From: an uncultured Clostridia bacterium
GTDB lineage: Bacteria; Bacillota; Clostridia; TANB77; CAG-465
Direction: 5' to 3'
Assembly (NCBI GenBank): GCA_934130595.1
Contig: CAKOYF010000007.1
Coordinates: 1 to 64,000, forward strand
Length of the DNA stretch: 64,000 nucleotides
Shown here: in pieces, positions 6,440-14,241 of the stretch
Layout: every line of letters starts with the position of its first letter
How positions within the stretch are numbered: position 1 is the stretch's first letter
The notes under the pieces: generated by a model
The model's input: the letters and a program-made list of their open reading frames with translations, nothing else
Database searches by the model: none
What the model was told of the DNA's origin: nothing
Position numbers and translations under genes: made by a program

Positions 6440-6628
6440 ATGAGTAGAGAATATATTAAATTATCAAATAACAGATATCTAGTTAAAAACAGTTGCGGAA
6501 TAATAGTATCTGAAAAAGAAATGTTAGAAGAACAAAAAAAAGAGGCTAAAAATGGGGATACTAAATCTAACGCTAAGTCAAAAGCAAATTCAACTGAGAA
6601 ATCAGATAATAGCGAAGAACGTAACTAA
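6440..6628 (+). CDS. Small hydrophilic phage protein overlapping terL
   Basis: 62 residues starting MSREYIKLSNNRYLVKNSCG; a short beta-like N-terminus is followed by a Lys/Ser/Asn-rich disordered tail. A GTAGGTG site precedes the ATG. The last 77 bp overlap the start of the large terminase in another frame, which is a long overlap. Either this gene is real and helps terL translation, or terL starts later; terL has its Walker A only at residue 31, so ATG 6552 is plausible. Confidence 0.5.
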   Translation: MSREYIKLSNNRYLVKNSCGIIVSEKEMLEEQKKEAKNGDTKSNAKSKANSTEKSDNSEERN

Positions 6629-7910
6629 TATATCTGTACTAGGTAGCACACAGAGTGGCAAAACATTTGATATTTGTTATTCTATCATCGAATACGCAGA
6701 AAAATTATATAAATTTGCACCTGATGAAAAATTTAATGGTGGAATAATTGGTTGGACAACAGACACAATTAAAAGAAATATATACGATGGTATAATAGAT
6801 TTTCTAAATACATTAGGTATTACTTATGTATCAAAATTTAATCAAATGGAGCGATATATTGAAATATACAATATACGCTTCTATTTTTTTGGGTTTAATA
6901 CATATTTGAGTTTTAATAAGATTCTTGGTGCTCCTTTAATTTTTGTGTGGATAGATGAAGCGGCAAGAATTTATTCTCAATTACAATTGCAAGCAACTTT
7001 TGATGAAATACCAGGACGTCAAATCAGTTATGTAGGACATCCATATAAAAAAACTATACATAGTTTTAACGTGGAAGGTGGAGAAAATCATCCTTATAAG
7101 ACAAAATATATAGATAATAGCGATGCAGTTAAATTTGTTTTCTTTCCATACGATAATCCAAAAATTAAAACCAAAGAACAAATTTCAGAAGTTATAAAAA
7201 CATTTCCAGCTGGGCCATTAAGACAGCAGAAAATATTCAATAAATGGGTTGTTGCAGAAGGTAAAGTATTTAATAAGATAAATATAATAGATAGCTTAAA
7301 AGATATTACAATACGTGAAATCGGTGTAGGAGTCGATTATGGTAGTGTTAATGCTACTACTTTTGTACCTATGGCTTTAGCTTATCATAGAGTTATGCGA
7401 AGATGGATATTGATTAGACTACCTATTTATTATCACGATAGTAATAAACTAGGTACTAAACCTACAACAGAGTTTTTCAGTAAGCAATTAAGACTATTTC
7501 TAGTGTATTTGAAAAGTATATATTTAAACATACCTATATATGACTTAACAGTTGACTCTGAAGCTACACATTTTGTTAATAGACTTATAAATGACAATAT
7601 CAAATGTACAGCAATAGATAAGCCACCAGGCAGTGTAGATGAAGGTGTACAGTTGATGCAATCTTTATTTGATAAAGATTATTTATACGTTTTAAAAGGC
7701 AATAGTATAGAAGTAATCTATGATAATAATCATATTCAATTTAGTGGCAAAGATGACGGATATTTAGAATATCAGAACTATCAATATGACAAGATTAAGT
7801 CTATTAAAGAGGGAGTGAACTGCTATAAAAAAGAATATGATCATAGTGTAGATGCTACTAGATACATTCTAAGAAAGTGGGTTGAAAAAGGAAAATGTCC
7901 GTTAGTATAA
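6552..7910 (+). CDS. terL: Terminase large subunit
   Basis: 452 residues. N-terminal packaging ATPase: Walker A GSTQSGKT (31-38), Walker B IFVWIDEAA (Asp135, Glu136). C-terminal RNase H-like nuclease: Asp262 in GVDYGSVN, Asp335 in TVDSEA, and Asp430/Asp434 in DHSVDATRY. The enzyme pumps phage DNA into the prohead and cuts it at the end of packaging. Length is typical. The ATG follows an AAAGAGG site about six bases upstream, and the gene overlaps both neighbours. Immediately downstream lie a 100-aa protein and the portal, as expected. Confidence 0.95.
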   Translation: MGILNLTLSQKQIQLRNQIIAKNVTNISVLGSTQSGKTFDICYSIIEYAEKLYKFAPDEKFNGGIIGWTTDTIKRNIYDGIIDFLNTLGITYVSKFNQMERYIEIYNIRFYFFGFNTYLSFNKILGAPLIFVWIDEAARIYSQLQLQATFDEIPGRQISYVGHPYKKTIHSFNVEGGENHPYKTKYIDNSDAVKFVFFPYDNPKIKTKEQISEVIKTFPAGPLRQQKIFNKWVVAEGKVFNKINIIDSLKDITIREIGVGVDYGSVNATTFVPMALAYHRVMRRWILIRLPIYYHDSNKLGTKPTTEFFSKQLRLFLVYLKSIYLNIPIYDLTVDSEATHFVNRLINDNIKCTAIDKPPGSVDEGVQLMQSLFDKDYLYVLKGNSIEVIYDNNHIQFSGKDDGYLEYQNYQYDKIKSIKEGVNCYKKEYDHSVDATRYILRKWVEKGKCPLV

Positions 7911-8197
7911 AAGAAATCGAAGATAAGATTAAGAAAAAAATAGACAAGTTTTTAATAAAAGATAAATGGAAATTGTATCTTTATTACAAAAATCAATGTA
8001 TAAAGAGGCTACATATAGAGGATAGCGAACAAGTGTTCTCTACTGCGTATAAAGTTAATATTTATTTTAAAAAGCATATTTTTGGAAGCAATTTTATAAA
8101 AACAATGTTTATAGCCTCTAAAGTTAAGTTTATAGATAAAGCAAAAAAAGAAATATATATAGAAGTAAAAGATTATATAGGAGGTGAGATTGAATAA
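7895..8197 (+). CDS. Hypothetical protein between terminase and portal
   Basis: 100 residues, very basic and helical (KEIEDKIKKKIDKFLIKDKW; later FKKHIFGSNFIKTMF). ATG 7895 overlaps terL by 16 bp and the stop overlaps the portal start by one base (8197). The tight coupling to terL and portal suggests a packaging or head function, but no family is recognised. Confidence 0.6.
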   Translation: MSVSIKEIEDKIKKKIDKFLIKDKWKLYLYYKNQCIKRLHIEDSEQVFSTAYKVNIYFKKHIFGSNFIKTMFIASKVKFIDKAKKEIYIEVKDYIGGEIE

Positions 8198-9552
8198 TGC
8201 AAGGAAGATTAAAATCATTTAGCCCTCTTAGATCACCATACATTAAAGTAGATGCAACTGTAATAATGAATGGAACAACAAACGGCAGAAGTAATATACC
8301 AGGTAGATATTTACAGAAATATATAGTAGCACCATCTGCTAAAAAAATAGCTATATTTATAAAAAATCAAATATTTGGTAGTGATTTAATGACTCAAACA
8401 GAAAACGTTGACATAGGTTGGTTGACTCCTGCGTTACAAGAAGCAATAGAAAGCTCTGTTTATCAGAAAGAAGCTTTTATATATATACATTATATAAATA
8501 ATAAAATTTATTTACAAGTAATAGATAAAAACTGTATTCATGATTTAAAACAAGATTTTGATGTTATAAGGCACGCTGTTATAGAACAAGAATTTGATTA
8601 TGATGAGGACACGGATTATTTATTAAGACGTGATATTACTTTAGAAAATGGGAAAAGTTATTTAAAATTTAAGGCTTTTGAATTATCGAGAAAAAACAAT
8701 AAAGAGAAAGAAATACCAATTGAAATTTTTAATAGAAAATTAGGCAAAGATTATAAAAAAGAATATGTGTTACCATACGAGTGCTTAATCAACATAGACA
8801 TAGGACAAGACTTCTTTAAAGATAGTGAAAAGCTTTTGAATACCGAAATGGAAACGATAAATACTTTAGCAGATGAAGTTGAAAAGACAAAAACTAAAAT
8901 AGTCACTTCTCAGCACTATCAGACAAACGATATAGTTACAAATTGGAAGCCTGCATCTACACACTACAATGTAGAAACATTATCAGTTGGAAAATTACAA
9001 GATTATTTTACATTGTTACCAGGAGATAGAGATGAAGCACTATTTGAATATTTACAAGGAAACATAAGATATAAAGAATATATAGAAACCTTTAAATTTT
9101 ACGATTATCAAATTATTCAAAATAGTGGATTAAGTCCTGCATCATTTGGATATGAAAAAGATGCATATATGAATACAGATAATGTAAACTTATCTAAAAA
9201 TCCAAGTGATATGACTATAGAAGGTATTAAAAAGCAATTAGAGCCTCAAATAAATAAATTAATATTAAATATAGTAATAGCACAACAAGTTTTAGGTATC
9301 AATATAAATACTATTCCACAAGAATTAGCTTGGGATTATGGCCCAAATGAAAAATTTGACGATATGAAAAAAATACAAGTCTTAAACAGATTACAAAATG
9401 TAGTAAGTATTCCATACAGATATAAGGCGCAAATAGCATCGCCGATTTTGAAAAAGATGATAGACGGAGATGTTACTCCTGAAGATATGATGAAAGAAAA
9501 TGATGCAGAAGAAAAGAAATCAATTGATTCTATAAGATTTGGTGAGATTTAA
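8197..9552 (+). CDS. Phage portal protein
   Basis: 451 residues after GGAGGTGA. Portal features: an N-terminal arm, an alpha/beta body, VLPYECLINIDIGQDFF, then KLLNTEMETINTLADEVEKTKTKI (stem-type helix region), and the C-terminal crown-like acidic end. IQNSGLSPASFGYEKD and NVNLSKNPSDMTIEGIKKQL match the conserved block around the Thr-Ala-Ser/Asn-rich loop in Gram-positive siphophage portals. Twelve copies would form the ring through which DNA enters. It lies directly after terL and before the minor capsid gene. Confidence 0.85.
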   Translation: MQGRLKSFSPLRSPYIKVDATVIMNGTTNGRSNIPGRYLQKYIVAPSAKKIAIFIKNQIFGSDLMTQTENVDIGWLTPALQEAIESSVYQKEAFIYIHYINNKIYLQVIDKNCIHDLKQDFDVIRHAVIEQEFDYDEDTDYLLRRDITLENGKSYLKFKAFELSRKNNKEKEIPIEIFNRKLGKDYKKEYVLPYECLINIDIGQDFFKDSEKLLNTEMETINTLADEVEKTKTKIVTSQHYQTNDIVTNWKPASTHYNVETLSVGKLQDYFTLLPGDRDEALFEYLQGNIRYKEYIETFKFYDYQIIQNSGLSPASFGYEKDAYMNTDNVNLSKNPSDMTIEGIKKQLEPQINKLILNIVIAQQVLGININTIPQELAWDYGPNEKFDDMKKIQVLNRLQNVVSIPYRYKAQIASPILKKMIDGDVTPEDMMKENDAEEKKSIDSIRFGEI

Positions 9553-10502
9553 TGAAAGATGTAGATGTATTTATAGATGAGAAAGTATATTTATTTCAAA
9601 CTAGTTATTTAAAAAAAATGCTTAAAAGTAAGCATTATTTTTTTGACTATTTATACAAAAATAAAACGTCAACAGACTTTGAAAAAGCCTTAAACGACGT
9701 ATGGAAAGACCTAGATTTTGATTTTATGAATAGAAGTATTGAAGACCTGGAAAAAATGGTATCACAGCTTAACAGAAACGATTTAACAATAGAAAATATA
9801 GAACTTAGTAATCTTAATCAACTTGTTGATGAAAATGTCTTTAAAACGCTAGTAGATAAATTTATACAAGAGTTAATTAGCGATTATAAAAATAAAAAAG
9901 AAACATTGTCTATGGGATTAGATAAAGAGGCTTATTTAAGCAACTATATGACTTCTTATGATAAAGCACAACAAACTATACCATATTTCAATAAAAACAG
10001 AACTATACATAGTTTTCATACTATTGATGGGTATTGTAGCATGCTCTTTAATGTAAATTTAACAAGAAGTGCTTGGAATAGAACTATATACGATGCAGAA
10101 GTACTTGGAAAAGACTTAGTATATCTTCCTGCGCACACATTTGCATGTCCAAAATGTATGCAATATCAAGGCAAGATTTATTCAATAAGTGGAATAAGTG
10201 AAAAATACCCATCACAACAAATTGCAATAAATGGTGGTGTAGGACACCCAAATTGTAAGCATTCTTTTGTGATCTATTGGGAGGGCATTACAGACATTCA
10301 AGAAGAAAAATATAATTCTGAAGAATGGCAAGAAAAATATAAAACTAAGCAAAAAATAAGAGCTTTGGATAGAAAGATAGCCAAAGCTAATAATGATGCA
10401 GAAATATATGAAGAATTAAACGATACTAACAAACTTCAAAAAGAAAAGAAAAAATTAAAAGCTTATAGAGCTAAAAGAAGACAATTAAAAGAAACTCTTT
10501 AA
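9552..10502 (+). CDS. Minor capsid / head morphogenesis protein (phage minor capsid 2 type)
   Basis: 316 residues. The C-terminal half has FACPKCMQYQGKIYSISG, then a Gly-His-Pro-Asn-Cys-Lys-His segment (GHPNCKHSFVIYWEG). This Cys/His-bearing block marks the minor capsid protein found behind the portal in many Firmicutes phages, related to the Mu gpF/SPP1 gp7 group. The N-terminus is helical. The last 60 residues are a basic coiled coil. It probably sits in a few copies inside the prohead and aids assembly. ATG overlaps the portal stop (TAATG). Confidence 0.8.
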   Translation: MKDVDVFIDEKVYLFQTSYLKKMLKSKHYFFDYLYKNKTSTDFEKALNDVWKDLDFDFMNRSIEDLEKMVSQLNRNDLTIENIELSNLNQLVDENVFKTLVDKFIQELISDYKNKKETLSMGLDKEAYLSNYMTSYDKAQQTIPYFNKNRTIHSFHTIDGYCSMLFNVNLTRSAWNRTIYDAEVLGKDLVYLPAHTFACPKCMQYQGKIYSISGISEKYPSQQIAINGGVGHPNCKHSFVIYWEGITDIQEEKYNSEEWQEKYKTKQKIRALDRKIAKANNDAEIYEELNDTNKLQKEKKKLKAYRAKRRQLKETL

Positions 10503-10528
10503 ATGGTCCAGCAGCTGGTATGACCATT
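10502..10528 (+). other. Inverted repeat between minor capsid and scaffold genes
   Basis: AATGGTC (10502-10508) pairs with GACCATT (10522-10528); an alternative inner stem CCAG/CTGG exists. There is no T run directly after it, so it may attenuate transcription or shield mRNA ends to balance capsid against upstream gene expression rather than terminate. Confidence 0.4.
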
Positions 10529-10597
10529 CTAAATAAACTGTCAATATTCTCGAGAAAAATCTAAAGAGCTTCTTTTTATATAGAAAGGAGAACAAAA

Positions 10598-11116
10598 ATG
10601 ATTGAAAAATACTTAAAAAGTAAAGAAACTAAAATCACTGATGATGATCTAGATATTACATCACTAGAAAACGATTTACGTAAAGGCTATGTGTCAGATA
10701 AAGAAGTACAAAGCAGAATAGATACAGCATTAAAGACAGCAAATACAGATGCAACAACTAAATATTCACAACTAGAAAATACTTATAATGACACCGTAAA
10801 AAATCTTAATGCAGTAAATGAAAAAAATGCCACTTTAAGTTTACAAATGAAAATGATGAAACATGGATTTAAAGAAGAAAATTTTGATGAAATTTCTAAA
10901 TTAAGAAAAAGTCTTTATGCAGATGAAAAAGACGATGAAAAAGCTATTGCTGGCATTGCTGAAAAATTTAAAGGCACATACTTTAAAGAGGCTGATACTA
11001 AGCCAGAGACTCCACCTGATGGAGAATTTAAAAGCAATAACAATGAACACAGAAAAGATATTAAAATCACTAGAAATACATCATTAAGTGATTTGTTTTA
11101 TAAGAAAGGAGAATAG
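10598..11116 (+). CDS. Phage scaffold protein
   Basis: 172 residues, acidic and nearly all helical with a central coiled coil (TTKYSQLENTYNDTVKNLNA), a loop, then MKHGFKEENFDEISKLRKSL, and a disordered Pro/Asn-rich segment before the C-terminal end NTSLSDLFYKKGE. This layout is typical of scaffolds that line the prohead and leave before DNA fills it. It lies four bases upstream of the major capsid gene, where scaffolds are encoded. The start has AAAGGAG. Confidence 0.8.
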   Translation: MIEKYLKSKETKITDDDLDITSLENDLRKGYVSDKEVQSRIDTALKTANTDATTKYSQLENTYNDTVKNLNAVNEKNATLSLQMKMMKHGFKEENFDEISKLRKSLYADEKDDEKAIAGIAEKFKGTYFKEADTKPETPPDGEFKSNNNEHRKDIKITRNTSLSDLFYKKGE

Positions 11117-11119
11117 TTT

Positions 11120-12247
11120 ATGAATTTTGCAACTTTAAACGTAGATTTGCAAGGAGTCGCTCAAAGAGCTTACATGAACTTGTATTACAAATCTACATTT
11201 ATGAATTTTTTAAATACTTCTTATATGCAAACAAACAGAAGTACACCAATTATAGAAATAATTAAAACTACAGCAACTACAGTAAATGAGAGAAAAACAA
11301 CAGAGATAATGAGCCCTCTTAATCCAGAGCTTGCTACTTATAATCCATCATTTGTCAATTTAACAGAATTACCTATGGATTATAGTTTTAGAGTATCACC
11401 TGTAATTACAAATTCAGCTGTTGTGGGAGTTATAGAAGACCAAATCAAATTAAAAGACTCCGCTTTAGCTAAAAAAATTGATGTGTATGGATATAAAAAA
11501 TTAAATACTAGAATAAATGGAGCATCAGATGGATCAATGGCTTATACTAATGGACAATGTAAAGTATGGGCTCCTGCAAATAAAGAGGGTTATATAGACA
11601 TTGTAAATGAATTAAAAGCTATTTTATTTGATAGAGATGTTTATGATGGATATATGCTAGGTTTAGAGTCAATTGAATATGCAAAAATGGTATCTGCTTT
11701 AACTTCAATAATAAAATATGAAACTAGAGTAGGTGTTGAGGCTATAGATAGAGGTGTGTTCGCAGATGCTTATGGAATTGACATTTTCCAAATAAATTCT
11801 AAAGTTTTACCTTTGAATGTTAAAGGATTCTTTGGTAATGAAATTACAGCAGTAGGTGATCTATATTTCACTACTATGAGCGAATTTCTAGGAAACTATC
11901 CAGGATATCCAGGATACTATGTACTTGAAGGTAATATCCTATTTGGTGCAGAAGTAGTAAGACCAGAAGCAATGATTAAACTTGTTGACTCATTACCAAC
12001 TGTTGGAACTTATACAATACCAAAATTAACAAATGGCTCTGCTATGACTGCAGTAAACCCAACTGGTGGAACTGGTGTAGTTACATATTCTGCTACTGGA
12101 TTACCAGCAGGCTTAACAATAAACGCACAAAATGGACAAATTACTGGTGCACCAACTGTGACTGGTACTTTTGAAGTATCAATATTTGGTGCAGATGCTA
12201 ATGGAAACTACGGTGTGCCATATAATGGAACAATAACTGTAGAATAA
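11120..12247 (+). CDS. Major capsid protein with C-terminal Ig-like domain
   Basis: 375 residues. Residues 1-290 form the capsid shell protein (FATLNVDLQGVAQRAYMNLY at the N-terminus, later ARINGASDGSMAY-like and GVFADAYGIDIFQINSKVLP segments). Residues about 293-375 are a separate He_PIG/cadherin-like Ig domain with the hallmark TGLPAGLTINAQNGQITGAP. Such decorations face outward on the capsid of several phages and may bind sugars or mucus. AAAGGAG precedes ATG 11120. Fold assignment (HK97-like) is inferred from gene order and size. Confidence 0.85.
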   Translation: MNFATLNVDLQGVAQRAYMNLYYKSTFMNFLNTSYMQTNRSTPIIEIIKTTATTVNERKTTEIMSPLNPELATYNPSFVNLTELPMDYSFRVSPVITNSAVVGVIEDQIKLKDSALAKKIDVYGYKKLNTRINGASDGSMAYTNGQCKVWAPANKEGYIDIVNELKAILFDRDVYDGYMLGLESIEYAKMVSALTSIIKYETRVGVEAIDRGVFADAYGIDIFQINSKVLPLNVKGFFGNEITAVGDLYFTTMSEFLGNYPGYPGYYVLEGNILFGAEVVRPEAMIKLVDSLPTVGTYTIPKLTNGSAMTAVNPTGGTGVVTYSATGLPAGLTINAQNGQITGAPTVTGTFEVSIFGADANGNYGVPYNGTITVE

Positions 12248-12262
12248 TAAGGGCGTGATATC

Positions 12263-12640
12263 ATGAAATGGTTCACAATGAGTGAATTTAAAACTAAATA
12301 TATAGAATATGATGGAGTAGATATAGCATCATATAAAATTGACTGGGTTTGTGAAATGATATTTTCAAAAATAGGGCTAAAATATAGAAAATATTGGGAC
12401 GTGAAGAACGTCCCTTTTCCTATTAAAGAGGCATCTATGGAACAATTACGATTTATGTTAGAGCATGATATTCCATTTGTTGATTTTGACAAGGAATTAT
12501 CTGCAGGTCCGATGAAAGCAAAATTAAAATCAGACTATTCCACATTATCACTAAGAATTTTAGCAAATGCAGGGCTTTTATATAGAGGCAATACAATGAG
12601 TCAAAATATGAGCTTAAGCATTCCTTTTGGTGATTGTTAA
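12263..12640 (+). CDS. Head-tail connector protein
   Basis: 125 residues, first gene after the major capsid protein, where gp6-like/adaptor connectors are encoded. It is mostly helical (MSEFKTKYIEYDGVDIASYK; MEQLRFMLEHDIPFVDFDK). Assignment is by position and size. The stop overlaps the next ATG (TAATG at 12638-12642), so the neck genes are coupled. Confidence 0.6.
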   Translation: MKWFTMSEFKTKYIEYDGVDIASYKIDWVCEMIFSKIGLKYRKYWDVKNVPFPIKEASMEQLRFMLEHDIPFVDFDKELSAGPMKAKLKSDYSTLSLRILANAGLLYRGNTMSQNMSLSIPFGDC

Positions 12641-12945
12641 TGTTTTTAGTAAATGGAATAAAAGCTATTTTGATAATGAGGAATAGAACTCCTAGTAAAA
12701 GTTACTATGATGATGAGTCTAAAAAAGAAGTACCAATAAAGGTATGTCCGTGGGGTGAACATGACGTTGTAAAATTCGGCTTATACACAGTACCAGAAGC
12801 ACAAGGCTATTTTATAACGCATCGTTGGTGTAAAGCTGACATAGGTGATCAACTTAAATATCAAGGCAAGACGTATTCGATTTTAAAAGTTGAAGAAGGT
12901 TGGATATTTAATCGTATAGAATTTAAAGTTTTGGCGGTGAAATAA
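12640..12945 (+). CDS. Head closure / neck protein
   Basis: ATG 12640 overlaps the previous stop and is preferred over the in-frame TTG 12634. The 101 residues are beta-rich: VKFGLYTVPEAQGYFITHRW then DIGDQLKYQGKTYSILKVEE. The segment 'y-x-G-x-x-Y-x-I-L/V' near the end is typical of head-closure (HK97 gp7/SPP1 gp16-like) proteins. Its stop overlaps the next start. Call by position and beta pattern. Confidence 0.6.
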   Translation: MFLVNGIKAILIMRNRTPSKSYYDDESKKEVPIKVCPWGEHDVVKFGLYTVPEAQGYFITHRWCKADIGDQLKYQGKTYSILKVEEGWIFNRIEFKVLAVK

Positions 12946-13298
12946 TGCAAGCTAAAGTTAAATTTTATAGAAAAAATCTTCAAAAAATACAGCAATCACC
13001 AGATAAAATCATGTACGCATTAGCTAGAATTGTACTTGATAGCTCATTTCATAAAATACCAAAATTAACTGGTGCAACGAGACAGACTAGCACAAGCACA
13101 GGAGTAAGAAAGCGCGGCAATTCATATATTATAGGCTCTTATACTGATTATGCTTCATATATATGGAATTTGGAAGATAGAGTTCAAAATGTTAATTGGT
13201 CAGAGCCAGGCACTATGTCATATTGGTATGAAGATACATGGAAAAAGAAAAGAAATAAAATCATTACGGAGGCGATAAATCAATATGGAGTTAAATGA
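12945..13298 (+). CDS. Tail-head joining protein (HK97 gp10-like)
   Basis: 117 residues. The pattern IPKLTGATRQTS followed by a Gly-x-x-Tyr-Ala-x-Tyr motif (YTDYASYIWNLEDRV) and the C-terminal WYEDTWKKKRNKI is that of the HK97-gp10 like minor tail/neck family, in which the 'P-x-x-T-G-x-L/A-R' and 'Y-A-x-x-x-E' elements recur. It overlaps the next gene by 14 bp. Confidence 0.65.
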   Translation: MQAKVKFYRKNLQKIQQSPDKIMYALARIVLDSSFHKIPKLTGATRQTSTSTGVRKRGNSYIIGSYTDYASYIWNLEDRVQNVNWSEPGTMSYWYEDTWKKKRNKIITEAINQYGVK

Positions 13299-13746
13299 TG
13301 AAAAAGTAACAAAATTAAAAGTTTTAATAGATTATATATCTGAAATTGTAGGAGATAAATATATTGTAAAACCTGAATATAGTACAGATTATAGAGATAC
13401 AGAAGTAATCGTTGTACAAGAACAAGATGGAGCAAAAACTGTGTTTTATGGAAATATTGATCCGTTATACGATTACTTTGAAATCAATATACTTGCAGAT
13501 TCCATACGTGAAGCCAAAAATACAGCTAATTTAATAGGTAAATTAATAGGACAAATGGTATTTCGTAATTATCAAGTAACAGAAAATAATCAGAATTTTC
13601 AAGACAAATGGGAAATTATATTTAGTCAATATGCAAATCCACAAACAATAAACTATCAAGATATCAGAAGAGTCAGTTATGCGCTGACTCTTCGATGTAT
13701 TATATCAAAAATTTACAGGAAGGAGATAGAAGAAAATGGAAACTGA
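13285..13746 (+). CDS. Tail terminator / tail completion protein
   Basis: 153 residues, ATG inside the end of the previous gene with GGAGGCG upstream. Alpha/beta composition: an N-terminal helix (VTKLKVLIDYISEIVGDKY), central strands (TEVIVVQEQDGAKTVFYG), helix with REAKNTANLIGKLIGQM and a final strand RRVSYALTLRCII. This matches the gpU-like tail terminator fold that stops tail-tube polymerisation and joins tail to head. Position directly before the tail tube gene supports it. Confidence 0.65.
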   Translation: MELNDEKVTKLKVLIDYISEIVGDKYIVKPEYSTDYRDTEVIVVQEQDGAKTVFYGNIDPLYDYFEINILADSIREAKNTANLIGKLIGQMVFRNYQVTENNQNFQDKWEIIFSQYANPQTINYQDIRRVSYALTLRCIISKIYRKEIEENGN

Positions 13747-14224
13747 TTTTCAATTCTTTTTAAACAATAGAGAGATAATTAAGAATTTATCTCTTAACAC
13801 AGGAACAAGCAAAGTTCCTGCATTTACGCCAATGTGTACAACTTCTGAAGTTGCTTTAACAACTGATTTTGAAAAACAAGATTTTTATGTATTTTGTGAT
13901 GCAATTCAAAGAAGTATTATCACAGGTGTTGCTTTGTCGATTGAGTGTACAGTAAAAATCGATATGAATAATACTGCAATTCAAAATACATTAGCAAATA
14001 TTCATACTTTAATTTCGCAAGGCACAGTAGCACAATTTAATAATCAATTAGTACAATTCGAGTTAATCGACAATGTACAAGAAGGTGCTTTAACATATAA
14101 AAAATATCAAGTGCCAGTATGTTTAGAATTTTCAGATTTAGGCGGTGCTGCTGAAGATTCAGGAGAATATTCATTAGTAATCAATATAATTGGCAAAGGT
14201 CAAGAAGTATCTGCTGCTGCATAG
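13736..14224 (+). CDS. Major tail (tube) protein
   Basis: 162 residues, AAGGAGA upstream, overlapping the previous gene by 11 bp. It is beta-rich with Thr-rich strands (MCTTSEVALTTDFEKQDFYV; ITGVALSIECTVKIDMNN) and a C-terminal strand EYSLVINIIGKG, consistent with the tail-tube fold. It is the last gene before the tape measure. In most siphophages the tail chaperone pair sits between these two genes; here only 17 bp separate them. Confidence 0.75.
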   Translation: METDFQFFLNNREIIKNLSLNTGTSKVPAFTPMCTTSEVALTTDFEKQDFYVFCDAIQRSIITGVALSIECTVKIDMNNTAIQNTLANIHTLISQGTVAQFNNQLVQFELIDNVQEGALTYKKYQVPVCLEFSDLGGAAEDSGEYSLVINIIGKGQEVSAAA

Positions 14225-14241
14225 TCAGGGGGTGATTACCT

